From NCBI RefSeq assembly GCF_007858535.1, contig NZ_CP040174.1, positions 372,001 through 436,000 on the forward strand: a DNA stretch of 64,000 nucleotides. The letters are read 5' to 3'. The number at the start of each line of letters is the position of its first letter. Position 1 is the first letter of the stretch. The notes under the pieces were generated by a model. It ran no database searches. It worked only from the letters and a program-made list of their open reading frames with translations, and was not told the DNA's origin. Position numbers and translations under genes: made by a program. Below, in pieces: positions 27,158 through 36,190 of this stretch. Source of the stretch: Arthrobacter sp. UKPF54-2. GTDB taxonomy: Bacteria > Actinomycetota > Actinomycetes > Actinomycetales > Micrococcaceae.

Positions 27158-28854
27158 TATTCCCCCTTGGACATGGACATACTCCGCCGAAACTCTGAGG
27201 CGTCAGCTTCTTCCCTAAATTCGAGTGTTGTTGCACCAACGATTCTTCGAACCGCTTCCCGGACCTCGTGAGGGGTGGCGTAGAAAAACTCCCGGCGAAG
27301 GTTGACCCGATTGACACGACGGTCTTCGAATTCCCGGTGCAATTGCGCCTCCAAACCCGCGGCGTCATCACTGAAGAATAGAACATGGACGTCGTAGAGG
27401 AACGGCACACCTGCTCCACTCAGCTCGCGGATTCGCTCTGTCGGTTCGAGACGGCGCGTCATTCCAATCTTCACAATCTGGTCGCCGAAGGCCCCGAGAT
27501 TCGAAATGACGTAGACGTAACCGGCCCTGGCGTTGGCCTCCCGGTTTTCGATGTCGCGAAGGTTGAGTTCGGCTTGGTCGAGCCGCGACTGCATGGTTTC
27601 AATGGCGGAGGCATCTCCACTGTTAATCGCGATCTGGAGTGCCGCCTGGTACTGATCGCGTTCCTTCTGGAACTTCTCGCGGGCCTTCCGCAGTTCGCGC
27701 TCGACCTTTTCTTGCTCACGGAGTTCCTCGCGGAGTGTCCTTTGTGCTTCCCGCTCCTCTGAAACCTTCAGATGGTAGTCCGCGGTAAGTCGAATTTCAG
27801 CAAGGCGGAGCTCGTGATACCCGTCCGTGATCTGGATGGCCATGCTGCGACCCAGCTTCTGAATCGATTCTTTCGCCCGTGTCAACCGCGAGATCGTCGG
27901 CTCAAGGTTGTGGCTGCGGACCGTTCGGATACAGTTGTCGGCTTCGGCGTTGTACGCGCGCAACATCAACCGACACTGCTCACGCACCATTCGGGCGCCG
28001 TCCTGCAAGCTGCCGTTTACGGCCCAGTTTGCGGCTCCGGTCACGCCGCGTTCTTTCGCCGTTTCCTTCACCTCCGCGCGGAGGAGATCCAGGCGATCTT
28101 TATATTTGATCGCGTTGTCCAGCGGGTGTGCGAACTCGTAAAGTCCGAGTTCCTGAAGGAGCTTGATCTCGCGGGTCTCTACAATCGCGGATTCGAGGTC
28201 CCTTAGCACTGCCTCTTTTTCCCGGATCCGGTGTTCCAGGTCGTGTAGATCTTCGAGGCGGTGCGTGTTAGCCGTGGGCATGGCTGACACGGAAGCTGGC
28301 TGAGGCTCCCCGCCCAAAGTCACTCCATGCTCGCCAAGGAAGGACTCCAGACCGCCCGTCCACCCCTGCGACACGCTGCGGATCTTCCATCCGCCGTCTC
28401 GGCGGTAGATTTCGCCCATAACGGCAACATTCTCATCGAGAAGTCCTGAAGCCGGAACCTCGAAGGAAACCCCGGAAGGTGATCTGACAAGCAAACGCAG
28501 GTCCGTGAGACGGCCTAGAACCTCGTCCGTGGAATCAAGACTGGCCGCGATTGAGATGCGGTGAACATCTTCAGGAAGTTGAGACAGAAAAATGGTGGCA
28601 GAGTGTTCCTGGATACCCACCGGAACAGAATTTCCGTCGAGATATTCGACAGCACCCCCGAGATATCTCGGCTGATTGTAGAAGACGACGGCCTCATTGG
28701 AAGCGACCTGCCCGACTTCGTCGACCATGATCAGGAAAAGGTCCACGTCGCAACTTGTCGCGGACGACTTCCAGCTGAGGTCGACTGACAATTTTTCGCC
28801 AGGACGTGTCGACAGCATCGAGTTTCCACCCTTGGACAGGATTGAGTGCGGCAT
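27157..28854 (-). CDS. TerD domain - coiled coil - GIY-YIG (T5orf172-like) fusion protein
   Basis: The frame opens at 29007, but I choose ATG 28854 because MPHSILSKGGNSMLS then matches a TerD N-terminus. The product is 565 aa. Residues 1-190 are TerD-like (KLSVDLSWKSS, VFYNQPRYLGG, GEIYRRDGGWKIRSVSQGW). Residues about 220-450 are a long coiled coil with a DUF4041-like region (TREIKLLQELGLYEFAHPLD). Residues about 455-545 are a GIY-YIG domain (GYVYVISNLGAFGDQIVKIGM, ...RIRELS, LEAQLHREF). It joins a Ter stress domain to a predicted DNA-cutting domain and probably supplies the nuclease arm of the Ter system (inference). The TerD part lacks the acidic DLDAS and GDN motifs of the other copies. 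Confidence 0.85.
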   Translation of the reverse strand: MPHSILSKGGNSMLSTRPGEKLSVDLSWKSSATSCDVDLFLIMVDEVGQVASNEAVVFYNQPRYLGGAVEYLDGNSVPVGIQEHSATIFLSQLPEDVHRISIAASLDSTDEVLGRLTDLRLLVRSPSGVSFEVPASGLLDENVAVMGEIYRRDGGWKIRSVSQGWTGGLESFLGEHGVTLGGEPQPASVSAMPTANTHRLEDLHDLEHRIREKEAVLRDLESAIVETREIKLLQELGLYEFAHPLDNAIKYKDRLDLLRAEVKETAKERGVTGAANWAVNGSLQDGARMVREQCRLMLRAYNAEADNCIRTVRSHNLEPTISRLTRAKESIQKLGRSMAIQITDGYHELRLAEIRLTADYHLKVSEEREAQRTLREELREQEKVERELRKAREKFQKERDQYQAALQIAINSGDASAIETMQSRLDQAELNLRDIENREANARAGYVYVISNLGAFGDQIVKIGMTRRLEPTERIRELSGAGVPFLYDVHVLFFSDDAAGLEAQLHREFEDRRVNRVNLRREFFYATPHEVREAVRRIVGATTLEFREEADASEFRRSMSMSKGE

Positions 28855-29128
28855 CCAAAGACCATACAACAGCAGATAGATATCACTGATGAAGATCTCC
28901 AAACGGCACCGCCGAGCCTTAGCGACATCGATTCCCCCATGAGAATCAGACGGCGTGGGGCGCAATGTCCGATCTTTCGTCTTCACGAGGAATTCGCATG
29001 TGGTCAATGCCCTCTGAAGCCAATCTGCGCCGCTAGGCCCTGCTAAACGCCGGACAGGAGCGGCCTCCCTATATGTAAGAGGGAAGGGCGACGCCCTCTG
29101 GTTGCACAGCGGCTGAGCGGTTAGGCAC
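28855..29128. other. Upstream region of the TerD-GIY-YIG gene
   Basis: About 270 bp hold no gene I can support apart from the unlikely N-terminal extension of the TerD-GIY-YIG frame. It should contain that gene's own promoter, because a hairpin terminator precedes it on the minus strand. I see no convincing -35/-10 pair. Confidence 0.35.
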
Positions 29129-29168
29129 GAGGGCCGTCAACGTAGCCTGCGGAACGTCGACGGCCCTC
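29129..29168 (-). terminator. Hairpin terminator after the VWA gene
   Basis: GAGGGCCGTC (29129-29138) and GACGGCCCTC (29159-29168) are perfectly inverted around a 20-nt loop. The hairpin lies 44 bp beyond the stop of the minus-strand VWA gene, with no gene until the TerD-GIY-YIG start. There is no strong T-tract, as is common in high-GC actinobacteria. Confidence 0.5.
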
Positions 29169-29211
29169 CATCTCTGCCCGGGAGCTCGACCCCGGGTGGG
29201 CCCCGGGGGTG

Positions 29212-30009
29212 TTACTGGATGAGGTTCTTGCTGCGGGCTTCTTTGAGCCAGTCCGGGAACTCCGTCAGCATCTTCTTGAACAGGTCCGCGTCGCTGATGG
29301 CGTCGACATCGCCAACGGGCTCATAGTTGGCGTTGTCCACGAACCGGTCCGTGAGCGTATCCAGCTTCTCCAGAAAGAGCATCGATTGCCTGCCGATGGA
29401 AAGGAACTTCCAGAAGATGGGCGCAGTCGACACTTCGGTCAAAGCACGGACCGCCTTCGACTGGTTGTCCGGCGCGCCATCGGTCAAGAACAACACGTAC
29501 ACAGGGATGTCTGCGGGCAGAGTCGACGGCTTAGCGGCCGGGACAGTTGGCGTGGGCTGCGCCTTGCCAAGGCCGAAGAACCCCCTCCTCTGCGGTGCGG
29601 CCGGAGTGGCGCCTCCTGCCGGAGCGAACCCGAAATGCTTTCGGATCGTCAGGAACGCGTCAGCGTAATTCGTGCCGCCCATGCTCCGGCCTTTGGTCAG
29701 GCGGTCTACGGACCCGGCAAAGTCATCAATGCTGATCTCGCCCAAATATGCCGCCGTGGAATCGAAGACGAAGAAATCGATGGCTCCGTCGTCATCGAAC
29801 TGGGTTGCCAGTGCCAGCGCCTTTTCGACCAGGCGCTGCATAGCCCCCGAACGGTAGACCCTGCTCATGGAACCTGAGAAGTCCAGTGCCAAGGCGACCT
29901 TGGCCTTCTGCCCATTTAGCCCGGAGTGATCGACGGCCTGCGAAGCGGTCTTGGCCAGTGAAAGCAGGCCCGGGGCCTGTTCGCCGATCTTGTCGAGGGA
30001 AAGTGCCAT
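29212..30009 (-). CDS. VWA-domain protein of the Ter locus (TerF-like)
   Basis: I choose ATG 30009, which has AAAGGA at good spacing; the frame extends to 30093. The product is 265 aa. After a short N-terminal helix (MALSLDKIGEQAPGLLSLAK) a von Willebrand A fold begins near 40. It carries the metal-adhesion motif ALDFSGSMS (DxSxS), a GGTNYADAF threonine loop and YVLFLTDGAPDN with the third metal ligand. VWA proteins of the Ter group (TerF/TerY types) are thought to be metal-dependent interaction modules. It lies between the TerD-GIY-YIG gene and the divergent DUF475 operon, which supports that role. Confidence 0.85.
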   Translation of the reverse strand: MALSLDKIGEQAPGLLSLAKTASQAVDHSGLNGQKAKVALALDFSGSMSRVYRSGAMQRLVEKALALATQFDDDGAIDFFVFDSTAAYLGEISIDDFAGSVDRLTKGRSMGGTNYADAFLTIRKHFGFAPAGGATPAAPQRRGFFGLGKAQPTPTVPAAKPSTLPADIPVYVLFLTDGAPDNQSKAVRALTEVSTAPIFWKFLSIGRQSMLFLEKLDTLTDRFVDNANYEPVGDVDAISDADLFKKMLTEFPDWLKEARSKNLIQ

Positions 30010-30140
30010 GTTTTGAGTCCTTTTCGATGAGTTTCTGTGATTCTTGCCTGCGTTGGGGGATGCGTACCTGCGGCATGCGCGGCCTTCCCGCATCTCCTCG
30101 CGGTACTGCTGACCGGGACTGCCGTTAGCGGAATGTGGTC

Positions 30141-30419
30141 TTAACGGCTGGTGACCAGTGAGTGAGCGGCCACGATCCTTGCCGCCTCACTGTCAGCCCG
30201 CGCAAAGCGGATGACGGCGCGGACGCACCCGTAGAGCCCGAACACGATCGCGCCCCAGAAGACTACGTAGCCGCCTCCTGATTTCGAGGCGGATGTGAGG
30301 GTGCCCAAGCTAACAATGAGCCCTGCAAGGAAAATCGCTCCGTTGATCAGAAGTGAATTTCGTGCTTTCCGTCGAATCATGGCGGTTACTTCCTGTACCG
30401 CCACGCTAAATTCAGTCAT
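30141..30419 (-). CDS. Small membrane protein
   Basis: The product is 92 aa if it starts at ATG 30419, preceded by GGGGGA; ATGs at 30431 and 30443 are also in frame. Two hydrophobic segments (LLINGAIFLAGLIVSLGTL and GYVVFWGAIVFGLYGCVRAVI) are separated by a short Ser/Gly loop, giving a two-helix hairpin. The N-terminus is amphipathic and basic. I recognise no family. It sits upstream of the VWA gene on the same strand and could share its transcript. Confidence 0.6.
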   Translation of the reverse strand: MTEFSVAVQEVTAMIRRKARNSLLINGAIFLAGLIVSLGTLTSASKSGGGYVVFWGAIVFGLYGCVRAVIRFARADSEAARIVAAHSLVTSR

Positions 30420-30805
30420 CCTGTCCCCCATTGGTTCATTCATTCGCCGCCTGCAGCGTTCTTTCGACAAGATAGCCTATGGTCAACCCTCTGGCTGCGC
30501 TCTTGACGTGAAGATTATTGATTGCGTGCGTCATGTCGCCACCGAGGCAGGGGCGGCCCCGCACAGTTGCGGTGGCTTCGCAGGCACCCGCACCAACGTG
30601 AACAGCGAGCAATGCCAATGGATTCGTCACGCACTTGGGACGCGGACGATCACAATCGGGAAACGCAGTGCCGTCGCAGGACAAAGTGTCCGTGCCTGCC
30701 TATATGCTGTTGCCACGAAGTCTTGGGGGATAACTTCCGGGACGTTTTCTGCCGTCCTGTCGGCGCTGCTCGGCTAGGACCCTTCGTTTCGGGAGTTGTT
30801 CCAGC
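30420..30805. other. Divergent intergenic region within the Ter island
   Basis: About 385 bp separate the minus-strand membrane protein from the plus-strand DUF475 operon. Both strands have short open frames, but their translations are Cys/Arg-rich and lack any recognisable motif. Promoters for both transcripts must lie here; I could not pick a reliable -35/-10 pair. Confidence 0.4.
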
Positions 30806-31912
30806 GTGTTCCTCAAGACATTCGGGTGGTCGTTTGCGGTCACCGCCATCGCGTTGGTGGTCGCATTTCTTTACGGCGGACCCCAAGCACTGATCCTTTG
30901 CCTCATCCTGGGCATCCTTGAAATCAGCCTCAGCTTCGACAATGCCGTGGTCAATGCTCGAATCCTCGAGCGGATGAACCCGTTCTGGCAGAAGATGTTC
31001 CTCAGCGTGGGCATCATCATCGCCGTCTTCGGGATGCGCATCCTCTTCCCTCTTCTGATTGTGGGAGTCACCGCCAACCTGAACCCAATCGAAGCCGTGA
31101 GCCTGGCAATGGAGAAGGGCGACCCGCACACCCCGGGCAGCTACGGATACCTGCTGCACGAAGCCCACCCGCAGATTGCGGCGTTCGGTGGGATGTTCCT
31201 GCTGATGCTGTTCCTGGACTTCATCTTGGCTCACCGCGACATTAAATGGATCAAGTTCCTCGAGATCCCACTCGCCCGTTTGGGCAAACTCGAAGGTGCA
31301 TCGTTGATCATCGGAATGGCTGCCCTGGCCATCGCGGGGGCTGTTGCTGGTGAGAAGCAGGGCATCGTCCTGCTGTCAGGCCTACTCGGCATGATTACGT
31401 ACTTCCTCGTGAACGGCCTCGGGAATCTCTTCGACGTCGACGAAGACGGCGACGTCGACGCAGCGGACGCCGATCTTGTCGTTCACTCGGGCCCCTCCGG
31501 TGCCGCTCAGGTGGCGGGCAAGGCTGCCCTCATGCTCTTCCTGTACCTGGAGGTCATCGATGCCTCCTTCTCCTTCGACGGTGTCATCGGGGCCTTCGCC
31601 ATCACCTCCGACCCCATCATCATCGCCCTCGGACTCGGGTTCATCGGCGCCATGTTCGTGCGCTCCCTGACGGTGTTCTTGGTCCGCCAGGGCACGCTCG
31701 ACGAGTTCGAATACCTGGACCACGGCGCACACTGGGCCATCGGCGCGCTGGCCGTCATCCTGCTGGTCACGATCGTGGTCCCCGTCAACGAAATCATCAC
31801 GGGCCTCATCGGCGTCGTCTTTATCGGTGCCGCGTTTATCGGCTCGGTGCGTCGCAACAAGAGGGCTCTTGTCGCCGAGCAGACGCAATCCCTTGAGCCT
31901 GCTAACAACTAA
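30806..31912 (+). CDS. DUF475/TerC-like integral membrane protein
   Basis: The product is 368 aa from a GTG. About nine membrane segments are visible. Two matching acidic membrane motifs, EISLSFDNAVVNA near 37-49 and EVIDASFSFDGVIGAFA near 248-264, form the inverted-repeat signature of the TerC/DUF475 superfamily, thought to handle metal ions. A soluble acidic loop with DVDEDGDVDAADAD near 211-224 looks like a possible calcium site. It begins the plus-strand Ter operon and probably provides the membrane complex with which TerD proteins associate (family knowledge). Confidence 0.88.
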   Translation: MFLKTFGWSFAVTAIALVVAFLYGGPQALILCLILGILEISLSFDNAVVNARILERMNPFWQKMFLSVGIIIAVFGMRILFPLLIVGVTANLNPIEAVSLAMEKGDPHTPGSYGYLLHEAHPQIAAFGGMFLLMLFLDFILAHRDIKWIKFLEIPLARLGKLEGASLIIGMAALAIAGAVAGEKQGIVLLSGLLGMITYFLVNGLGNLFDVDEDGDVDAADADLVVHSGPSGAAQVAGKAALMLFLYLEVIDASFSFDGVIGAFAITSDPIIIALGLGFIGAMFVRSLTVFLVRQGTLDEFEYLDHGAHWAIGALAVILLVTIVVPVNEIITGLIGVVFIGAAFIGSVRRNKRALVAEQTQSLEPANN

Positions 31913-31969
31913 GTCCCGGGCGCCACAGACGCCAAGTACACAGACACCACTAGGAAAGCGAGTAATTCA

Positions 31970-32560
31970 ATGGGTTTGAGTTTGCAAAAGGGCCAGTCTC
32001 TGTCATTGACGAAACAGAACGGCGATTCGATGACGAACGTCCGTCTGGGCCTCGGCTGGGACTCCGCGGTTCCCGCAAAAAAGGGCTTCTTCGGCGGCAC
32101 CAAGACAGTGGAGATCGACCTGGACGCGTCGGCCATCCTGTTTGACGCCCAGGGCCAGCACCTCGACACGGTGTTCTTCAACCAGCTCACCAGCAAAGAC
32201 GGTTCCATCCGACACACCGGAGACAACCTGACAGGCGAAGGCGAGGGCGACGACGAAACCCTCATGGTTGACCTGCCGAACGTGTCACCGGCCGTCGCGC
32301 ACATCGTATTCGTCATCACCAGCTACAGCCAGCAGACGTTCGACATGGTCCAGAACGCGTTTTGCCGCGTGATCGATGACTCCGTGGCAGGCAGCCCGGA
32401 AGTCGCCCGCTACGACCTCACCGAATCGGGACGGTACACGGCAATGGTCATGTCCAAGCTTTCGCGAAACGGGAACATCTGGAACTTCCAGGCCATCGGC
32501 GCGCCGGCCCATGGACGAACACCCGGCGATGTCCGCGGCGCCGCTGCCGCGGCCCTTTAG
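31970..32560 (+). CDS. TerD-family protein (first copy)
   Basis: The product is 196 aa. It begins MGLSLQKGQSLSLTK and has VRLGLGWDS, EIDLDASAILF, FFNQLTSKDGSI and GDNLTGEGEGDDE, the acidic motifs that bind calcium in TerD proteins. An insertion near 30-40 (AVPAKKGFFGGTK) and a Gly/Ala-rich tail set it apart from the next two copies and make it more TerZ-like. It acts in the cytoplasm or at the membrane face in tellurite and general stress responses (family knowledge). It lies 57 bp after the DUF475 gene. Confidence 0.92.
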   Translation: MGLSLQKGQSLSLTKQNGDSMTNVRLGLGWDSAVPAKKGFFGGTKTVEIDLDASAILFDAQGQHLDTVFFNQLTSKDGSIRHTGDNLTGEGEGDDETLMVDLPNVSPAVAHIVFVITSYSQQTFDMVQNAFCRVIDDSVAGSPEVARYDLTESGRYTAMVMSKLSRNGNIWNFQAIGAPAHGRTPGDVRGAAAAAL

Positions 32561-32625
32561 CCTGATCGAAACAGCGCTCCTCAGCGCAACTCAACACACA
32601 CACACCGAATTTTAAGGAGTACCTC

Positions 32626-33207
32626 TTGTCTAGCCTCACTCTTAGCAAGGGCAGCAACCTCTCGTTGACCAAAGCCGATCCCGGGCTCCGCAAGGCCATG
32701 GTCGGCTTGGGTTGGGATCCGCGAAGCACTGCCGGCGAACAGTTCGACCTCGACGCCTCGGCACTCTTGGTCCGTGCCGACGGCAAGGTGCGTTCCAACG
32801 ACGACTTCATCTTCTACAACCAGTTGTCCTCCAAGGACGGCTCAATCGTGCACCAGGGCGACAACCGCACGGGTGAAGGCGAAGGCGACGACGAGCAAAT
32901 CCTGATCGACCTCGACGCCGTCGCCGCCGACATCGCGAAGATCGTCATCGTAGTGTCGATTGACCAGGCAGAAGCGCGGCGCCAGAACTTCGGCCAGGTG
33001 CGCGATGCATTCTGCCGGGTCGTGAACCAGGAGTCGGACAACGAGGTTGTCCGCTATGACCTCACAGAGGATGCCGCAGCGGAAACGTGCATGATTTTCG
33101 CCGAGATCTATCGGAACGGCGGCGAGTGGAAGTTCCGCGCTGTGGGGCAGGGATACGCCTCTGGCCTCCGCGGCGTGGCCACGGACTTCGGCATCGTCCT
33201 GGACTAG
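32626..33207 (+). CDS. TerD-family protein (second copy)
   Basis: The product is 193 aa from a TTG start, chosen because AAGGAG lies 7 nt upstream and the translation then begins SSLTLSKGSNLSLTK. All TerD calcium-site motifs are present: VGLGWDPRST, FDLDASALLV, FYNQLSSKDGSI and GDNRTGEGEGDDE. It is nearly colinear with the next gene, indicating a recent tandem duplication. Role as for TerD proteins: a calcium-binding part of the Ter complex. Confidence 0.92.
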   Translation: MSSLTLSKGSNLSLTKADPGLRKAMVGLGWDPRSTAGEQFDLDASALLVRADGKVRSNDDFIFYNQLSSKDGSIVHQGDNRTGEGEGDDEQILIDLDAVAADIAKIVIVVSIDQAEARRQNFGQVRDAFCRVVNQESDNEVVRYDLTEDAAAETCMIFAEIYRNGGEWKFRAVGQGYASGLRGVATDFGIVLD

Positions 33208-33274
33208 GTCCGAGTGGGCCCGGCGCCGCCGGCCCGCGGACCCCATTTAGCTCATTGATTAAGGAGAACAACCC

Positions 33275-33856
33275 ATGGCTGGACTGACGCTTACCAAAGG
33301 CAGCAACCTCTCGCTCACGAAAACCGATCCGGGACTGAGCAAGGTTCTCGTGGGGCTGGGCTGGGATCCCCGCACCACCACGGGTGATGCCTTTGACCTG
33401 GACGCCTCGGCACTCCTGCTGGGCGCCGACGGGAAGGTCCGCAGCTCCGCGGACTTCATCTTCTACAACCAGCCGGCGGCCGCCGACGGTTCGGTGGTCC
33501 ACAAGGGCGACAACCGCTCCGGCGAGGGGGACGGTGATGACGAAGTGATCGCCGTCGAGCTCTCGGCCGTCGGTGCCGACGTTGAACGGATCGTCTTTGT
33601 TGTTTCGATCGACCAGGCAGACGCCCGCCGGCAGAACTTCGGCCAGGTGCGCTCCGCCTACTGCCGCGTCGTTAACCAGGAAAGCGATGCCGAGGTGGTC
33701 CGCTACGACCTGAGCGAAGATGCCGCGCCGGAGACCTGCATGATCTTCTCTGAGCTCTACCGCTACAACGGCGAGTGGAAGTTCAAAGCCGTCGGCCAGG
33801 GATACGCCACGGGCCTCGCCGGCATCGCCGCCGACTTCGGCGTTCACCTCGGCTAA
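33275..33856 (+). CDS. terD: TerD-family protein (third copy)
   Basis: The product is 193 aa from an ATG with AAGGAGA upstream. It is the closest of the set to classic TerD: LTLTKGSNLSLTK, VGLGWDPRTTTGDAFDLDA, GDNRSGEGDGDDE and GEWKFKAVGQGYATGL near the end. It shares its length and most residues with the second copy. It is followed 31 bp later by the TelA-type gene, forming a conserved terD-telA arrangement. Confidence 0.92.
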   Translation: MAGLTLTKGSNLSLTKTDPGLSKVLVGLGWDPRTTTGDAFDLDASALLLGADGKVRSSADFIFYNQPAAADGSVVHKGDNRSGEGDGDDEVIAVELSAVGADVERIVFVVSIDQADARRQNFGQVRSAYCRVVNQESDAEVVRYDLSEDAAPETCMIFSELYRYNGEWKFKAVGQGYATGLAGIAADFGVHLG

Positions 33857-33887
33857 GCCCCGAGACCACAGAAAGAGAGACGCAACA

Positions 33888-35084
33888 ATGAGCATGCAAC
33901 TCACACCGCCTGAGACGTCGGCCGCGAACCCGCTCGTACTGAACGCACCGGAGGCTCCCGGCATCGTCAAGGAAGACGACGCCCCGGGAATGGTGCCGGT
34001 CCCGGCCGAACGCCAGCAGGAAATCAACGCCCAGGCACGTGCCTTCGTTGGCGAAATCGCGTCGATGAGTCCGTTTAGCCCCGAGTACACGAGCAAGATC
34101 GACGGCATCAACCGGCTTGGCGGCCAGCAGCTCGTGGCCTCCGCCAACACTTCGAGCCGGCTCCTGGAGCGGTCGTCGACCTCGCTGGCCGGGGCCAAGA
34201 AGTCCGGCAGCAGCGCCCAGGTGCAGGTTGCCTCTACGCTTGGTGAGCTCCGATCCACCGTTGAAGACCTGACACCGAACAACGCCGATTTGGGCGTGGG
34301 CCGGAAGATCCTCGGGATCATCCCCGGTGGCAACAAGCTCGCCAAGTATTTTCAGCGATACGAGAGTGCGCAGACCCAGCTCGACAAGATCATCAAGTCC
34401 CTGATGGCGGGACAGGACGCGCTGCTCAAGGACAACGCCTCGCTTGCCCAGGAAAAGACCCAGCTGTGGGAGACCATGCAGGGCCTGAGCGAATACGCGG
34501 TTTTTGCCAAGGCCCTGGACACGGCTACGGCTAACAGGATCGACGAGATGAAGATGCAGGGCCAGATCGAAGAGTCGAGCAAACTCGAATCTGACGTGCT
34601 GTATCCGATCCGCCAGCGCCACCAGGACATCCTGACCCAGCTGGCCGTCTCGGTTCAGGGATATCTCGCCATCGACATGATCCGCAAGAACAACACCGAG
34701 CTCATCAAGGGCGTGGAACGTGCCCGTACGACGACGATCTCCGCACTGCGGACCGCCGTCATCGTGGCCCAGGCGCTGGCGAACCAGAAGATGGTGCTCG
34801 ACCAGATCGACGCCATCAACACAACGACGAACAATATGATCCTCAAGACAAGCGAAATGCTCAAGGATCAGACCGCACGGATCCACCAGCAGGCCGCAAG
34901 CTCCGGGGTCAGCGTCGAGACGTTGCAGCGTGCCTTCGACAACGTCTTCCAGACGATGGATGCCATCGACACCTTCCGTTCCCAGGCAAACAAGAGCATG
35001 GAAGGCACCGTGCATGCCCTCGAAACCGGGCTGGAGCGGGCCCGACCGTACCTGGACAGGGTGCGGCAGCAGGAGGGGAATTAG
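33888..35084 (+). CDS. TelA-family toxic anion resistance protein
   Basis: The product is 398 aa, the usual TelA length. It is almost wholly helical with long coiled coils. Recognisable family segments are IDGINRLGGQQLVASANTSS near 68-87, GVGRKILGIIPGGNKLAKYF near 130-149, KTQLWETMQGLSEYA and LAVSVQGYLAIDMIRKNN near 252-269. TelA (KlaA) proteins are linked to tellurite resistance and occur with TerD operons. The biochemical activity is unknown. It is the fifth gene of the plus-strand operon. Confidence 0.92.
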   Translation: MSMQLTPPETSAANPLVLNAPEAPGIVKEDDAPGMVPVPAERQQEINAQARAFVGEIASMSPFSPEYTSKIDGINRLGGQQLVASANTSSRLLERSSTSLAGAKKSGSSAQVQVASTLGELRSTVEDLTPNNADLGVGRKILGIIPGGNKLAKYFQRYESAQTQLDKIIKSLMAGQDALLKDNASLAQEKTQLWETMQGLSEYAVFAKALDTATANRIDEMKMQGQIEESSKLESDVLYPIRQRHQDILTQLAVSVQGYLAIDMIRKNNTELIKGVERARTTTISALRTAVIVAQALANQKMVLDQIDAINTTTNNMILKTSEMLKDQTARIHQQAASSGVSVETLQRAFDNVFQTMDAIDTFRSQANKSMEGTVHALETGLERARPYLDRVRQQEGN

Positions 35085-35118
35085 TGGCCGCCTGTCCTAA
35101 GCAATAGGCTTACGGGCT

Positions 35119-35637
35119 ATGGTCGCAAATTTCTTGGGCTCGTTATTCGGCGGCGGAGCGGCACCCCGCTCCGCCGCCGTCGCGGGGGCCGCTCCTACGG
35201 CAGACGATTCGGCCGGGGACGAACTGACAATCACCGGCGCCGCGCTCGAAGAGCTACGTCGGACAGTATTGACCAACGGGGCCAAGCTGCCCCCGCTCGT
35301 AGTGTCACAGGTGCTCCAGATTACGGACATCTTGCGCTCCCTCATCGGCTACATCCGCCAGTCGGGAGCTTCAACCGAGCAGGGCGTCCTGCTGGAGGCC
35401 GTCGTCACCGACTACCTGCCGTCGCCGTTGCATGCCTACCTGAGGCTGGGCTCGGCATCACGGACGGACGGTTCCACTGACACGACTGTCTTGCTGGAGC
35501 AGCTTGACGTGCTCCATTCCACCGTCCGGAACCTGGACAACCAGGTCCGCACGGGTGCCATAACGGAGTTGGCAGTCCACGGTCAATTCCTCCGGGACAA
35601 ATTTGATATCGATGGTCTTCACTTGGAAGGACACTAG
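35119..35637 (+). CDS. Uncharacterised Ter-operon protein
   Basis: The product is 172 aa. A Gly/Ala-rich N-terminus (FLGSLFGGGAAPRSAAVAGAA) precedes a helical domain (about 45-165) with LVVSQVLQITDILRSLIGYI and TTVLLEQLDVLHSTVRNLDN. I do not recognise the family. Its stop overlaps the GTG of the next TerD-like gene (TAGTG), so the two are co-translated. The helical core resembles a dimerisation or adaptor domain more than an enzyme: no catalytic motif is visible. Confidence 0.72.
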   Translation: MVANFLGSLFGGGAAPRSAAVAGAAPTADDSAGDELTITGAALEELRRTVLTNGAKLPPLVVSQVLQITDILRSLIGYIRQSGASTEQGVLLEAVVTDYLPSPLHAYLRLGSASRTDGSTDTTVLLEQLDVLHSTVRNLDNQVRTGAITELAVHGQFLRDKFDIDGLHLEGH

Positions 35638-36188
35638 TGGCTTCAATGGTTGCGGGCAGCAACGCCGCCCTCACAGCTGAGAACCCTGGGCTGGAAAAAG
35701 TACTACTGGGGATCGGCTGGGACGTTATCCCGAGCCGTGGTCCGCAAGCCGAGCTAGTGCCCATGGTGATCATGTGCGGCAAGGATGGCCGTGCCCTTTC
35801 GGATGACCACCTCGTCTTTTTCAACCAGATCGCAAGCCCCGATGGCAGTATTTCCTTCGCCGGGTCCGAGGACCAGGAACAGATCGACGTCGACCTGAAC
35901 CGCGTGCCGGAGTCCGTAAGTAAGATCGCGGTCCTGCTCTACGTAGATCCGGATGTGCGGGGGCCCGGCACCTTCGCGCCCGTCAAAAACGCGTATCTGC
36001 GGGTCGCGACCGACTCTAACCGGGAGCTTCTTCGTTTCACGGTGCCCCGGGGGAACCTCGACAAGATCAACGCCATGATCCTGGGTGAGCTCTACCGCCA
36101 CGCGGGAGGCTGGAAGTTCCGTGCCCTCGGCCAGGGTTATGAGAATGGGCTCGCAGCCGTCGCCGCCGACTTCAAGTTGAAACTCTAA
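35637..36188 (+). CDS. Divergent TerD-family protein with degenerate calcium site
   Basis: The product is 183 aa from a GTG overlapping the previous stop; the ATG at 35646 is an alternative. The fold is TerD (LLGIGWDVIPS, VFFNQIASPDGSI, GELYRHAGGWKFRALGQGY). However, the DLDASA motif is replaced by LVPMVIMC, and the GDNxTGEGxGDDE loop is shortened to GSEDQEQ. Calcium binding is therefore probably weakened or lost. It may act as a structural or regulatory partner of the canonical copies. Confidence 0.85.
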   Translation: MASMVAGSNAALTAENPGLEKVLLGIGWDVIPSRGPQAELVPMVIMCGKDGRALSDDHLVFFNQIASPDGSISFAGSEDQEQIDVDLNRVPESVSKIAVLLYVDPDVRGPGTFAPVKNAYLRVATDSNRELLRFTVPRGNLDKINAMILGELYRHAGGWKFRALGQGYENGLAAVAADFKLKL

Positions 36189-36190
36189 CT

